Below are positions 1-9,436 of a DNA stretch of 64,000 bases, piece by piece (position 1 is the first letter of the stretch; each line of letters starts with the position of its first letter). Under the pieces are notes generated by a model. That model saw only the letters and a program-made list of their open reading frames with translations. It did not search any database and had not been told where the DNA came from. This stretch comes from Chromatiales bacterium (GTDB lineage: Bacteria > Pseudomonadota > Gammaproteobacteria > Steroidobacterales > GCA-2729495). Position numbers and translations under genes: made by a program. The stretch lies in NCBI GenBank assembly GCA_018699155.1, contig JABIQA010000109.1:1-64000 (forward strand). The letters run 5' to 3'.

Positions 1-2
1 AT

Positions 3-587
3 CAAGATGTCCTCAATTACTGGTTTAGCGGCGATAGCCTCGATTCACCGAAGCTCGATGGCCGCATGAACCTTTGGTTTAACGACGACACCGCAACGGA
101 TAGGGAAATTAGCCGGCGCTTCGGAGCATTGGTGAAATCGGCTGTTCGGGGTCAACAGAACGACTGGGCCAAAATCCCGGAAGGTCGTCTGGCATTGATT
201 CTGCTGCTGGATCAGTTCACGCGTCGCATATATCGCGGTCGCAAAGAAGCTTACGCTGGTGATGTGCTGGCTCTGCAATTATGCGCCAAGGGTGCCAGCA
301 GCAACATGCACAATGACCTCAGCCCAATACAGCGCATGTTCTTCTTTATGCCGCTTCAACGAGCAGAATCCGAAAAAATACAAGCGCGTTCGGTTGAAGT
401 CTATAAAGCTATGGTCCCTAAAGTTTCCGGCACCATGCACGCAACCTTTGAGACCTTCGCAATGATCGCTGAGCTCCGGCACGACGTTATTACAGAGCAT
501 GGTCGATTTCCTCACCGCAATGCCGCACTCGGTAGAGAGACCACCGGCGCAGAAGCCGCGGCTCTGACAATAAACGTTGCCGCTTAA
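3..587 (+). CDS. DUF924 family protein (5' end cut by window edge)
   Basis: The reading frame is open to the left edge: residues before the first ATG (66) read QDVLNYWFSGDS, the usual start of a DUF924 domain, so the gene begins outside the window. Visible family features are RLALILLLDQFTRRIYRG, then AYAGDVLALQL, FFFMPLQRAES and a C-terminal HGRFPHRNAALGRE. DUF924 proteins are small, helical, TPR-like cytoplasmic proteins of unknown function. The last residues (AEAAALTINVAA) are a little divergent. Nothing nearby suggests a role. Family assignment is firm, function unknown. Confidence 0.85.
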   Translation, partial: QDVLNYWFSGDSLDSPKLDGRMNLWFNDDTATDREISRRFGALVKSAVRGQQNDWAKIPEGRLALILLLDQFTRRIYRGRKEAYAGDVLALQLCAKGASSNMHNDLSPIQRMFFFMPLQRAESEKIQARSVEVYKAMVPKVSGTMHATFETFAMIAELRHDVITEHGRFPHRNAALGRETTGAEAAALTINVAA

Positions 588-662
588 ACGACTCAGCGAA
601 GCCTCACGCAACACTCCAGCCTCAGGCATAATCGAAATATCTTAGCCTCGCCGGAGCAATCG

Positions 663-1949
663 ATGCATTACCGTGATACCCGTAAAGTCGCCATCGTGGG
701 TGGCAACCGCATTCCGTTTTGCCGTTCTTATACCGGCTATTCAAAGCAATCTAATTTAGACATGATGACTGCAACACTGAACGGGCTAGTCAGTCGCTAT
801 AAGCTCGATGGTTTGCGGCTCGGCGATGTCGCACTCGGCGCGGTAATGAAGCATTCCCGCGACTGGAACATGGCCCGCGAGGCGGTGCTTGGCACCAAGC
901 TTGCCCCTGAGACCCCGGCCTATGATCTCCAGCGCGCCTGCGGAACCGGTCTAGAAGCTGCCATTCAGGTCGGCAATAAAATTGCACTAGGACAAATCGA
1001 CGCAGGCATTGCCGGCGGAACCGATAGCGTCAGTGACACACCTATTGTTTACCCCGATAGCTATCGCAGCATTCTGCTCGAGAGCTTTGTCGGTAAATCC
1101 GCTGCAGCCAAATTAAAACCATGGCTGCGTCTGCGGCCCAGCAACTTCAAACCGGAGCTACCGAGCAGCGGCGAACCGCGCACAGGCCTTTCTATGGGAG
1201 AAAGCACCGAGCGCACAGCAAAAACATGGGGTATTACCCGCGAAGCCCAGGATGAGCTCGCGTTCACCAGTCATCAGCGCGCGGCTAAAGCATGGAGTGA
1301 AGGCTTTTATGCTGACCTTGTCACACCTTTTCATGGCATTGAACGCGACAACAACATGCGTCCCGACACCACATTGGAAAAGCTCGCCAAACTAAAACCC
1401 GCTTTTGACCGCAGTTCCGCCGGCACCATGACCGCCGGCAACAGTACGCCACTCACTGACGGAGCAAGCGCCGTATTGCTCGCATCAGATGAATGGGCAG
1501 AAGCACACAACCTGCCTGTACAAGCGTATCTTCGCTATGGCAAAATTGCGGCAATTGATTTTCTCGACAAATGCCCCGACGGTTTATTGCTTGCTCCTGC
1601 GTATGCAGTTTCAGACATGCTGAACGATGCCGGGCTTAGTCTGCAGGATTTCGATTTCTATGAAATTCACGAAGCATTCGCGGCACAAACTCTGGCAACA
1701 TTAAAAGCTTGGGAATCGGAAGAGTTCTGTCGCAAAGAACTCGGTCGAAGTGCCGCGCTTGGCAGCATCGACCGCAGCAAACTGAATGTTAAAGGCGGTA
1801 GCCTTGCTATGGGGCACCCGTTTGCAGCAACCGGCGGGCGCATAATCGCCAGCCTTGCCAAAATCATTCATGAGAATGGCGGTGGCCGAGGCCTTATCTC
1901 AGTCTGCACTGCCGGTGGCATGGGCGTTACGGCAATTGTTGAAGGCTAA
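663..1949 (+). CDS. Acetyl-CoA C-acyltransferase (thiolase, FadI-like)
   Basis: Thiolase of 428 residues, close to the usual FadI length. It condenses two acetyl-CoA or cleaves 3-ketoacyl-CoA in fatty-acid beta-oxidation. The acyl-accepting cysteine is C93 in the RACGTGLEA motif. The second and third active-site motifs are EIHEAF, GHPFAATGG (His near 385) and CTAGGMG (Cys near 415). No FadJ/FadB partner is adjacent, so whether it acts in degradation or in acetoacetyl-CoA synthesis cannot be decided from context. It is followed, after a 72-bp gap, by an amino-acid symporter on the same strand. Confidence 0.92.
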   Translation: MHYRDTRKVAIVGGNRIPFCRSYTGYSKQSNLDMMTATLNGLVSRYKLDGLRLGDVALGAVMKHSRDWNMAREAVLGTKLAPETPAYDLQRACGTGLEAAIQVGNKIALGQIDAGIAGGTDSVSDTPIVYPDSYRSILLESFVGKSAAAKLKPWLRLRPSNFKPELPSSGEPRTGLSMGESTERTAKTWGITREAQDELAFTSHQRAAKAWSEGFYADLVTPFHGIERDNNMRPDTTLEKLAKLKPAFDRSSAGTMTAGNSTPLTDGASAVLLASDEWAEAHNLPVQAYLRYGKIAAIDFLDKCPDGLLLAPAYAVSDMLNDAGLSLQDFDFYEIHEAFAAQTLATLKAWESEEFCRKELGRSAALGSIDRSKLNVKGGSLAMGHPFAATGGRIIASLAKIIHENGGGRGLISVCTAGGMGVTAIVEG

Positions 1950-2021
1950 TCCATAAGGGGTTGCAGACATTTAATTAAGTGCGCCTGCTAAACAAATACA
2001 CCAAATAAGGGTTAACCACTG

Positions 2022-3746
2022 ATGGAAGCAATGAATCAATTTTTGGCGGCGGCCAACGCCATTCTTTGGAACGACTATGTGCTTTATGTGCTGTTAGGCA
2101 CCGGCATTGTCTTTACCTTCCGCAGCGGCTTCTCTCAGTACCGCTCGCTGACTCATGGGTTTTCAGTGGTGCGTGGCAAATACGACCACCCGGACGACCC
2201 AGGTGCCATCAATCACTTTCAAGCGCTGTCTGCCGCTTTATCCGCAACTGTCGGGCTCGGCAACATCGGTGGTGTCGCATTAGCGATTGCACTCGGCGGC
2301 CCCGGGGCAGTGTTCTGGATGTGGGTTATTGGCCTGTTTGGGATGGCCACCAAATTGGTGGAAGTTACCTTATCTATGCTCTACCGCAACATCGATAACC
2401 CCGGCAACCCTCATGGCGGCCCGATGTGGGTTGTGGCTGAAGGCCTCAAGCTCAAAGGTCCGGGCTGGGCAAAATTAGGGCGGGTAATCGGGGTTATTTT
2501 TTGCCTCACCACTCTGATCATGTGCATGACCGGCGGCAACATGTTTCAGGCCTGGAATGTCGGCGAGATTACACAGGCCTACTTTGGCATTCCAAGCATT
2601 GTTTGTGGGGTAGTTCTGGTCATCGTTGTCGGCACCGCCATTCTGGGTGGCATCACCCGAATCGGTGCCATTGCCGGCCGTCTAGTACCGGGCATGCTGG
2701 CGCTTTACCTGATTGCAGCGCTTGCTGTCGTTGCTGTTAATTTTGATCAGATTCCGGCGATGTTCGCGACAATTATTCGCGGCGCTTTTGGGCCGTTGGA
2801 AGCCAGCGGTGCTTTTATTGGCGGCACCTTCGGCTACGCATTTTTATTCGGCATGAAACGTGCTCTTTTTTCCAGCGAAGCAGGCATGGGCTCATCACCT
2901 ATTGCGCACTCCGCGGCCAAAACCAAAGAGCCTGTGCGCGAGGGCATCGTTGCAGGTCTTGAGCCTTTCATCGATACCATTGTGGTTTGCACACTCACCT
3001 CGCTCGTTATTTTAAGTACCGGCGTCTGGCAACGAAGCGCCGAAGCCACACTCGCGAGTGATACTGGTTTTATGCAGACTGAAGTAGGCCAATGGACGCT
3101 GGACAACAATACATTGGGGGCGCGCACCGAAGGTCGCTGGACTGCTAACCAGCAGGTTTTCGTTCTCTTCAACGGCGATGACAACCCCGTCAGTGGCAAT
3201 CAACTGCACCAGATTAATGGCCTGATCGTAGAAGGCGAGGGCGACGCCTTGGCTGTTCAATGGGGCAGCGTAAGTAGCAGTGCCACACCAACGCTGCATG
3301 ATGGTGGCATCTACGCCAGCTATGTCGGCGCAACACTCACTGCGCGTGCCTTCGATACGGTTTTACCCGGGCTTGGCAAATGGCTCATCACCATTGCCGT
3401 CTGGCTGTTTGCGGTGAGCACCATGATTTCATGGAGCTACTACGGGGAACAGTCCATGGTATTTCTGGCTGGCGATCGCTCAGTCCTGCCGTATAAATTT
3501 GTTTATTGCTCATTAATTCTAGTAGCTACCGCAGGACTGCTACGCACTGATGTTGAGCTCGATAATCTAAGCAGCTTTGGCTCCGGCGTAATGCTCATTG
3601 CCAACCTGCCTATCATGTGGATCTTTGGTGGACAGGCCATCCGAGCCTACAAAGACTACATTCATCGTTTCGATAGCGGCAAGGTTGGTGACGATCATGA
3701 ACCGCCCAGTCTTAACGATTTAATTAGCGGGAAAGACGTTCTCTAG
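2022..3746 (+). CDS. Sodium:alanine/glycine symporter family (AGCS) with extra periplasmic-type loop
   Basis: Inner-membrane AGCS (AlsT/AgcS-type) carrier importing alanine or glycine with sodium. Family motifs include GFSQYRSLTHGF near residue 36, ATVGLGNIGGVALAIALGGPGA near 75-96, NPHGGPMWVV near 129-138, ALFSSEAGMGSSPIAHSAA near 281-299 and WSYYGEQ near 471. At 574 residues it is longer than the common 440-540. The surplus is one hydrophilic block at about residues 337-436, between the helix ending in STGVW and the segment GATLTARAFDTVLPG; typical members have only a few residues there. The frame is uninterrupted, so this is an insertion rather than an error. Substrate is not provable from sequence. 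Confidence 0.9.
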   Translation: MEAMNQFLAAANAILWNDYVLYVLLGTGIVFTFRSGFSQYRSLTHGFSVVRGKYDHPDDPGAINHFQALSAALSATVGLGNIGGVALAIALGGPGAVFWMWVIGLFGMATKLVEVTLSMLYRNIDNPGNPHGGPMWVVAEGLKLKGPGWAKLGRVIGVIFCLTTLIMCMTGGNMFQAWNVGEITQAYFGIPSIVCGVVLVIVVGTAILGGITRIGAIAGRLVPGMLALYLIAALAVVAVNFDQIPAMFATIIRGAFGPLEASGAFIGGTFGYAFLFGMKRALFSSEAGMGSSPIAHSAAKTKEPVREGIVAGLEPFIDTIVVCTLTSLVILSTGVWQRSAEATLASDTGFMQTEVGQWTLDNNTLGARTEGRWTANQQVFVLFNGDDNPVSGNQLHQINGLIVEGEGDALAVQWGSVSSSATPTLHDGGIYASYVGATLTARAFDTVLPGLGKWLITIAVWLFAVSTMISWSYYGEQSMVFLAGDRSVLPYKFVYCSLILVATAGLLRTDVELDNLSSFGSGVMLIANLPIMWIFGGQAIRAYKDYIHRFDSGKVGDDHEPPSLNDLISGKDVL

Positions 3747-3760
3747 AAATGTGTGAGCGT

Positions 3761-4639
3761 TTAGGGCAATGCCCATAACAGCAGCCATGGCAGGGATATA
3801 AAACTTAACACCGTCGATACCAGAATTGCGCCGGCAACATCCTCTGGCGCACGGTCATAGCGCGCGGCGAACAGAAAGTTGAACACCGCAACTGGCATAC
3901 ATGCCTCGATCAGAACCACCCCACGCAGCACACCTTCCAGCTCTAAAAATTCAATGGCCAGCAATCCCGCCATCAGGCCAAGCGAAAAACGCAGCGCTGT
4001 GATACCAATGGCTGTATTGATGCGCGATACTTTAAACATCGCCAGCGAATAGCCCATCGCAATCAACATAAGAGGCAAGGTCATGCCGCCGATAAGCTCA
4101 ACCGTGTTGGCCAGTGCCAATGGTATCTCGGCCTCCGTCTGCAACAACAACAGACCCAGGAGTGCCGCATAAATTATCGGCGTGGTCAGCAATGTGCGCC
4201 ACGCAGCCTGCCTGCCCTGAATCATCGGGCCAATGACGAACTGAATTACGGATGCTGCAATGTAAAAGCCAATGACAACTCCCAGCCCCTCATCGCCAAA
4301 CGCAAATGCACACAGCGGCACTCCGAGATTACCCATATTGCCGAACATCACTGCCGGCACATAACTACGAACAGGTTGTTTCGCGGCCCTGAGTATCAAC
4401 GCACCAGTGACAAAACATGCACCTATCAGCCAGACTGCAATCATTGCACTTCGATAGAACTCGGTCGGACCCGCAGATAAGCTGGTCATCCCGTCGAGCA
4501 CCAAACAAGGAGCACCGACATTCATCACTACACGCGTTAAAAACTCCCTATTAAATGGAGAGCCTGAGCGCGCCCACACGTAACCCACCATCACACAGGC
4601 CAAAACAGGGACTATTATAGGCAGCAATTGCGTGTACAT
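3761..4639 (-). CDS. AEC family transporter (auxin efflux carrier-like)
   Basis: Integral membrane protein of 292 residues with about ten hydrophobic segments, matching bacterial auxin efflux carrier (AEC) proteins such as MdcF/YfdV. Family-like stretches are NVGAPCLVLDGMTSL near residue 40, MFGNMGNLGVPL near 98 and EACMPVAVFNFLFA near 241. Members export or import small carboxylates (malonate, malate and others); the substrate is unknown here. It converges with the AGCS symporter, leaving 14 bp between stops. Confidence 0.88.
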   Translation of the reverse strand: MYTQLLPIIVPVLACVMVGYVWARSGSPFNREFLTRVVMNVGAPCLVLDGMTSLSAGPTEFYRSAMIAVWLIGACFVTGALILRAAKQPVRSYVPAVMFGNMGNLGVPLCAFAFGDEGLGVVIGFYIAASVIQFVIGPMIQGRQAAWRTLLTTPIIYAALLGLLLLQTEAEIPLALANTVELIGGMTLPLMLIAMGYSLAMFKVSRINTAIGITALRFSLGLMAGLLAIEFLELEGVLRGVVLIEACMPVAVFNFLFAARYDRAPEDVAGAILVSTVLSFISLPWLLLWALP

Positions 4640-4681
4640 TTAGGATCCGGACTTTAAACAACACAACAGGATGCGGACACT

Positions 4682-5239
4682 ATGACAGACACAGCAAGAA
4701 ATGCAGCTATCGGTTTTGGGGCTGGCCGGAAGTTTTTTCATTGGAGCATTGTGCTGTTTCTGACCTTTCAGATTCCTTTAGGGCTATACATGACCGAACT
4801 GCCGCTGGGGCCAGACAAGCTAGAAACCTACTCGCTGCATAAAGCCACCGGCATGATTATCTTTACGCTGGCTATTTCCCGACTGGTATGGGCACTGTTT
4901 TCCTCGCGACCGCCATTGCCTCGCACCACACCGCTATATGAGAAAATATTCGTCAAAGTGCTGCAGGCCATTTTGTATCTTGTGGTTTGCTTAATGCCCC
5001 TATCGGGCTGGATGATGACTTCCGCCGCCGGCTATCCTCTCAGCATCTTCGGGCTGTTCACGCTGCCACCACTTATTGACGCCAATAAGGCATTGGTTGA
5101 TGGCTTTATTAGAATGCATGAAATGCAATCGTGGATTCTTATGGGTGCAATTATTCTTCACTTTGCCGGGGCTATGCGGCACCATGTTTTATTGAAAGAT
5201 GACACGCTGAAAAATATATTGCCAGGTAAAAAACAGTGA
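4682..5239 (+). CDS. yceJ: Cytochrome b561 family protein
   Basis: Di-haem cytochrome b561 of 185 residues with four transmembrane helices. Haem-ligand histidines expected for this family are visible: FHWSIVLFL near residue 20, LHKATGMI near 53, and MHEMQSW and ILHFAGAMRHH near 145-168. It moves electrons across the inner membrane. The stop overlaps the GTG start of the YceI gene by 4 bp, the same pairing as E. coli yceJ-yceI, so the two are co-transcribed and probably translationally coupled. The electron partner is unknown. Confidence 0.88.
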   Translation: MTDTARNAAIGFGAGRKFFHWSIVLFLTFQIPLGLYMTELPLGPDKLETYSLHKATGMIIFTLAISRLVWALFSSRPPLPRTTPLYEKIFVKVLQAILYLVVCLMPLSGWMMTSAAGYPLSIFGLFTLPPLIDANKALVDGFIRMHEMQSWILMGAIILHFAGAMRHHVLLKDDTLKNILPGKKQ

Positions 5240-5841
5240 CTGCTTTACAATCAATACTCATTACCGGCACATTTATGCTCGGCTGCAATGCCTGCATCGC
5301 GAGCAATGATGGCACTTTTCTTATAAGCACCGAAGACAGTTCAGTAAGCTTCGACGGAACCCAGCAAGGCGTGGGGTTTGCCGGTTCATTCAGCGACTTC
5401 GACGGGATTGTTGTACTCAACACAAAACAGCTGGAAGCCAGCTCAATTAATGCCGCAGTCCGGATCGCATCGGTCAGCACCGACAATGAGGACCGTGACA
5501 CACTGCTGCTCGGAACGGACTGGTTGAATGCACAAGCATGGTCTACTGCGACTTTCAGTAGCGCATCGATTAGTGCAACAGGGCAAGGCACTTATTCGGC
5601 CACCGGCGCGCTCACGCTCAGAAACATCTCTCGCGATGTGGAGTTCAGCTTTATTCTAGATGAGTCGACTGGTGCGCAAAAAGGCCCACGAATGATTGGT
5701 AGCATCAGAGTCAATCGACTTGATTTCGAAGTAGGCACTGGCGACTGGGTCGATACCGACTGGGTAAGCGATGCCGTGCTCATTCGTATCGATCTGCTAC
5801 TTATACCATTGCTATCGAGCGGATCATTGGAGACGCACTAG
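5236..5841 (+). CDS. yceI: YceI family periplasmic protein
   Basis: YceI-like lipocalin-fold protein of 201 residues with an N-terminal export signal (hydrophobic stretch up to about residue 22). The body has the family pattern: repeated beta-strand segments, SVSFDG, FAGSFSDFDG, the stretch DTLLLGTDWLNA (counterpart of the usual ...FF..KFP), ALTLRNISRDVEF and GSIRVNRLDFEVGTGDW near the C terminus. YceI proteins bind isoprenoid lipids such as quinones. Start is GTG, overlapping the cytochrome b561 stop; the pair probably works together in a respiratory or stress role, which is inference. Confidence 0.88.
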   Translation: MTALQSILITGTFMLGCNACIASNDGTFLISTEDSSVSFDGTQQGVGFAGSFSDFDGIVVLNTKQLEASSINAAVRIASVSTDNEDRDTLLLGTDWLNAQAWSTATFSSASISATGQGTYSATGALTLRNISRDVEFSFILDESTGAQKGPRMIGSIRVNRLDFEVGTGDWVDTDWVSDAVLIRIDLLLIPLLSSGSLETH

Positions 5842-5855
5842 CGTCGCCTTCTGCA

Positions 5856-6344
5856 ATGAAAACTGAAGGTTTTTCTGCGGTCAGCAATGCCCACGCAAAG
5901 GTACTTATTCTTGGTTCGATGCCGGGCCAGCGCTCGCTTGCCGAGATGCAGTACTACGCCCACCCGCGGAATGCATTCTGGCCCATTATGGGCAGCTTGT
6001 TTAATGCCGGACCTGAAATAAGTTATGCGCATCGCCTGGATAGGCTGCGCGAGCAGCATATTGCGCTATGGGATGTGTTGCAGTTCTGTGAGCGCCTCGG
6101 CAGCCTAGATAGCGCCATTAAGGCCGGTAGCGCCATCACAAATAACTTTGACCGATTCTTTGCCTGCCATCCAGAAATCCGAACTGTTTTTTTTAATGGT
6201 AAAAAGGCTGCCGAACTCTATCGGCGACATGTGCCAGCCGCAACTCAAAGGCTCATTACACTGCCTTCCACAAGCCCTGCAAATGCAGCGATGAGTTTTG
6301 CCGAAAAATTACGCTGTTGGTCGCAGGTGGCGAACCCTATATAG
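5856..6344 (+). CDS. DNA-deoxyinosine glycosylase (uracil-DNA glycosylase superfamily, family 6)
   Basis: Small (162 residues) single-domain glycosylase. Motif 1 is GSMPGQRSL followed by YYAHPRNAFWPIMG, typical of the hypoxanthine-DNA glycosylase (HDG, UDG family 6) group; motif 2 corresponds to TLPSTSPANAAMSF near residue 135. It excises deaminated adenine (hypoxanthine) from DNA in base excision repair. It follows the YceI gene by 14 bp and precedes carbonic anhydrase by 31 bp on the same strand, so it may be transcribed with them. Family is clear; substrate follows from the family. Confidence 0.87.
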   Translation: MKTEGFSAVSNAHAKVLILGSMPGQRSLAEMQYYAHPRNAFWPIMGSLFNAGPEISYAHRLDRLREQHIALWDVLQFCERLGSLDSAIKAGSAITNNFDRFFACHPEIRTVFFNGKKAAELYRRHVPAATQRLITLPSTSPANAAMSFAEKLRCWSQVANPI

Positions 6345-6375
6345 TGACGACTACGACTTACCAACAAGGATCAAA

Positions 6376-7020
6376 ATGCATCCGCTTCAGAAACTACTGG
6401 ACAACAATAAAACTTGGGCTGATAAGGTAAAAAAAGAAAATCCGAGTTTCTTCTCACACCTTGCACAACAACAAAGTCCGAAATTTTTATGGATAGGCTG
6501 TTCCGATAGTCGAGTGCCGGCTAACCAAATTACAGGCCTAGAACCCGGGCAGGTATTTGTGCATCGTAACGTCGCTAATCTGGTTGTTAAGAACGACCTA
6601 AACTGTCTTTCAGTTATGCAGTATGCCGTAGACGTATTAAAGGTCGAGCACATTATTGTTTGCGGTCATTATGGTTGCGGCGGGGTGCTCGCGGCACTGC
6701 GCCACGAATCATTGGGCCTAATCGACGGCTGGCTCAAGCACCTTGGTGATATTCGCGATGACCATGAGCAATCGCTCGCAGCAATCAGCAACGAAGCGCT
6801 TAAACACGATCGGTTGTGTGAAATCAATGTGATCGAACAAGCGTTAAATGTTTGCAAAACAGATATCGTGCAAAACGCCTGGGCCCGAGGTCAAACTCTC
6901 TCGGTACATGGTTGGGTCTATCACCTTACCGACGGCCTGCTGCACGATATGAAAGGCTATACCAGCAGTACTGCAGAAATGCACCAGCTGGAAGAGTCGG
7001 TACAGAAGATGAGGGCTTAA
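6376..7020 (+). CDS. can: Beta-class carbonic anhydrase
   Basis: Zinc enzyme interconverting CO2 and bicarbonate, 214 residues from the ATG at 6376. A longer frame reaches back to 6298, inside the glycosylase gene, but 6376 has an AAGGA ribosome site 5 bp upstream and gives the normal family N terminus (MHPLQKLLDNN). Zinc ligands and catalytic residues are C42, D44 and R46 in GCSDSRVPANQI, and H98 and C101 in HYGCGG. Length and motifs match E. coli Can. Cytoplasmic; supplies bicarbonate for carboxylations. Confidence 0.95.
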   Translation: MHPLQKLLDNNKTWADKVKKENPSFFSHLAQQQSPKFLWIGCSDSRVPANQITGLEPGQVFVHRNVANLVVKNDLNCLSVMQYAVDVLKVEHIIVCGHYGCGGVLAALRHESLGLIDGWLKHLGDIRDDHEQSLAAISNEALKHDRLCEINVIEQALNVCKTDIVQNAWARGQTLSVHGWVYHLTDGLLHDMKGYTSSTAEMHQLEESVQKMRA

Positions 7021-7033
7021 CCCACCTGGACGA

Positions 7034-7879
7034 TCAGATAGGTTCGTCGGCAACCTCATTTTTAAGTACGCCAATACCATTGATCTCAACTGAGACCCGG
7101 TCTCCCTCACGCAACCACACCTGCGGAGATCGCCCAGCACCGACGCCCCCAGGCGTGCCAGTAGTAATAATGTCACCCGGCTGCAACGTGGTAAAGGTTG
7201 AGCAGTAAGCAATAATATCGGGAACGCTAAAACGCATATCGCTAATCGGTGACTGCTGCACAACTGCACCGTTCAGACGCGTTGTTAACTCGAGCACTGA
7301 CGGATCCGGAATTTCATCCGCCGTCACCATCCATGGCCCGCAAGCACCGCTGCAAGGAAAGTTTTTACCCGGAGTAAACTGCGACCCATGGCGCTGAAAA
7401 TCACGTATCGAACCATCATTCAGACAGGTGTAGCCAGCCACATAGCTTAGCGCTTCAGCAGCATCAACATACCGCGCGGGCTTACCAATAATTACTGCAA
7501 GCTCACCTTCGTAATCGTATTGCTCAGAAACCCGGGGGCGAACCAGCAGCTGGCCATGCCCAACGAGACTGTCGGGATAACGTATAAAAACGGCCGGGTA
7601 ATCGGGCGGCTCACGTCCCATCTCTTTAATGTGCACCATGTAGTTCATGCCGACTGCGAGAATTTTCTCAGGATGGGTCACCGGTGGATCGAAACTTAAT
7701 TTATCCAGAGCTACGCGTTCACCAACAGCAGCCAGCAACTCCTGCGTAGCCCCTGCAGCGAGAACAGATTTCAGGTCCGGATGATGCTTAAGGAACTCAT
7801 CGCTCGGGATCTGTAAATCGTTGTTAACAACCACACCGTATGTTGTTCTTCCCTGCATCGTGCAACTGGCCAGCTTCAT
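7034..7879 (-). CDS. Fumarylacetoacetate hydrolase (FAH) family protein
   Basis: 281 residues from the ATG at 7879, preceded by AGGGAGA on the minus strand; an upstream in-frame start at 7906 is less likely. The C-terminal FAH fold is seen in KILAVGMNYMVHIKEMG, the metal-ligand segment DYEGELAVIIGKPAR, the CLNDGSIRDFQ region, and the terminal GDIITTGTPGGVGAGR. Family members act on acylpyruvates, oxaloacetate, or intermediates of aromatic degradation using Mg2+. No tyrosine or homoprotocatechuate pathway gene is nearby, so the substrate is unknown. Confidence 0.9.
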   Translation of the reverse strand: MKLASCTMQGRTTYGVVVNNDLQIPSDEFLKHHPDLKSVLAAGATQELLAAVGERVALDKLSFDPPVTHPEKILAVGMNYMVHIKEMGREPPDYPAVFIRYPDSLVGHGQLLVRPRVSEQYDYEGELAVIIGKPARYVDAAEALSYVAGYTCLNDGSIRDFQRHGSQFTPGKNFPCSGACGPWMVTADEIPDPSVLELTTRLNGAVVQQSPISDMRFSVPDIIAYCSTFTTLQPGDIITTGTPGGVGAGRSPQVWLREGDRVSVEINGIGVLKNEVADEPI

Positions 7880-7999
7880 TGATCTCTCCCTTGGGGCGCA
7901 CCTCAAACTTCGCTGCTATTTTGAACAAAACCACAGATAAACGCCACATTAAGAAAACCGCGAAGGTAAACTCCACCGCACACTTCTCCGGCTATTCGT

Positions 8000-9370
8000 A
8001 TGAAACCCAATAAATCCAGAGTCAATCTGACCGAAGGTCCGGTCAGCAAATCAATTGTGTCGCTCATGCTGCCGATTATGATTGGCATGGTTGCGCTGAT
8101 GTCTTATGGACTCGCCGACACCTACTTTGTAGCGCAAATTGGCACTCTGGAGCTGGCGGCAATGTCGTTCACATTCCCAGTGAACTTTATCGTCGGCGCC
8201 ATCGCTATGGGTATCGGCACAGGTGTCTCTTCTATTGTATCGAGGCTCTTCGGCAAAGAAGACATCGGCCAGGTACAGCGGATCGCAACTCACGCCATGA
8301 TGTTGGCCGCAATCCTGGGTATAGGCGTCACCATCCTTGGGCTTAGCACTATTTATCCGCTGTTCAGCTTGCTGGGCGCCGATGAAACAACATTGCCGCT
8401 AATTGAGCAGTACATGTCCATCTATTACTTTGGCGGCATGTTTCTGGTTATTCCGATGATCGGCAACTCTGTGATGCGCGCAAGCGGCGATGCGAAGACT
8501 CCCGCCAAGATCATGTCGATGGCGGCAATACTGAATATTATTCTCGATCCAATTCTTATTTTTGGCTGGGACTTTTTTGGCATCCCGGCGATGGGCCTTG
8601 AAGGCGCGGCTATCGCGACTGTCATGGCCAACGTCGGAACCGCGATGGCCTCGGTCGGCATAGTTGTATTCCGTGATCATCTCATTCGTCTGCATCTTGA
8701 AGACCTGAAACATCTATGGGCATCTTGGACGGAGATTATGTATATCGGCATACCGTCGATGACAAGCAGCCTAATTGCACCAATGACAACCGCATTTATC
8801 ACCTGGCAGGTCAGCTCCTTTGGTCAGGAGGCTGTCGCCGGCTTTGGCATAGCCTCACGGATTGAAGGCCTAGCCATGCTCTGCATCATGGCGCTGAGTG
8901 CCTCGATTGCCCCATTTACCGGCCAAAACTATGGGCGCGGTAACTACGATCGGGTCAAAGAGGGCATCCGTTTTGCCTATCGCTTTGCGCTGGGCTATGG
9001 CCTGATAGTTGCCGTTCTGATGTTCGTTTTATCACCCTATATTGCTGCCGCGTTCACCGACGATCCGACTGCAACCAATGCCACCCTCATGCATATGCGC
9101 ATGGTGCCATGGAGCTATCTTGGGCTGGGTATTGGCATGATTTCAGTAAGCGCATTCAATGCCATAGGTAAGCCGATACCGGCAATGTGGATTTCGCTAA
9201 CTCGGACCATATTGGTATACGCTCCGATGGCATTCTTCCTAGCGTGGTGGATTGGTATTTTCGGCATTTTTCTGGCTGCATTCATTGCCAACCTAGCCTC
9301 CGGCACTTTGGGCTTTTTCTGGTTTCGCTCCGTGCTTTTCAGCTGGAGGGCCGAACCCCAAGTGGCCTGA
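8000..9370 (+). CDS. MATE family multidrug/sodium antiporter
   Basis: 456-residue inner-membrane protein with about twelve helices in two MatE halves. The N-terminal half has MIGMVALMSYGLADTYFVAQ and the VSSIVSRLFG segment; the centre has VMRASGDAKTPAKIM, and the second half contains SFGQEAVAGFGIASRIEG and FTGQNYGRGNYDRV, all standard MATE features. It exports cationic compounds using a sodium or proton gradient. It lies divergent from the FAH-family gene, with 120 bp between starts that probably hold both promoters. Substrate unknown. Confidence 0.92.
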   Translation: MKPNKSRVNLTEGPVSKSIVSLMLPIMIGMVALMSYGLADTYFVAQIGTLELAAMSFTFPVNFIVGAIAMGIGTGVSSIVSRLFGKEDIGQVQRIATHAMMLAAILGIGVTILGLSTIYPLFSLLGADETTLPLIEQYMSIYYFGGMFLVIPMIGNSVMRASGDAKTPAKIMSMAAILNIILDPILIFGWDFFGIPAMGLEGAAIATVMANVGTAMASVGIVVFRDHLIRLHLEDLKHLWASWTEIMYIGIPSMTSSLIAPMTTAFITWQVSSFGQEAVAGFGIASRIEGLAMLCIMALSASIAPFTGQNYGRGNYDRVKEGIRFAYRFALGYGLIVAVLMFVLSPYIAAAFTDDPTATNATLMHMRMVPWSYLGLGIGMISVSAFNAIGKPIPAMWISLTRTILVYAPMAFFLAWWIGIFGIFLAAFIANLASGTLGFFWFRSVLFSWRAEPQVA

Positions 9371-9436
9371 GCCAAAAACTCTTTTTAGCCCCAAACAAGA
9401 ACTAGTCGGCTTGTTAAGCGCTCGGCTTTCCTCAGG

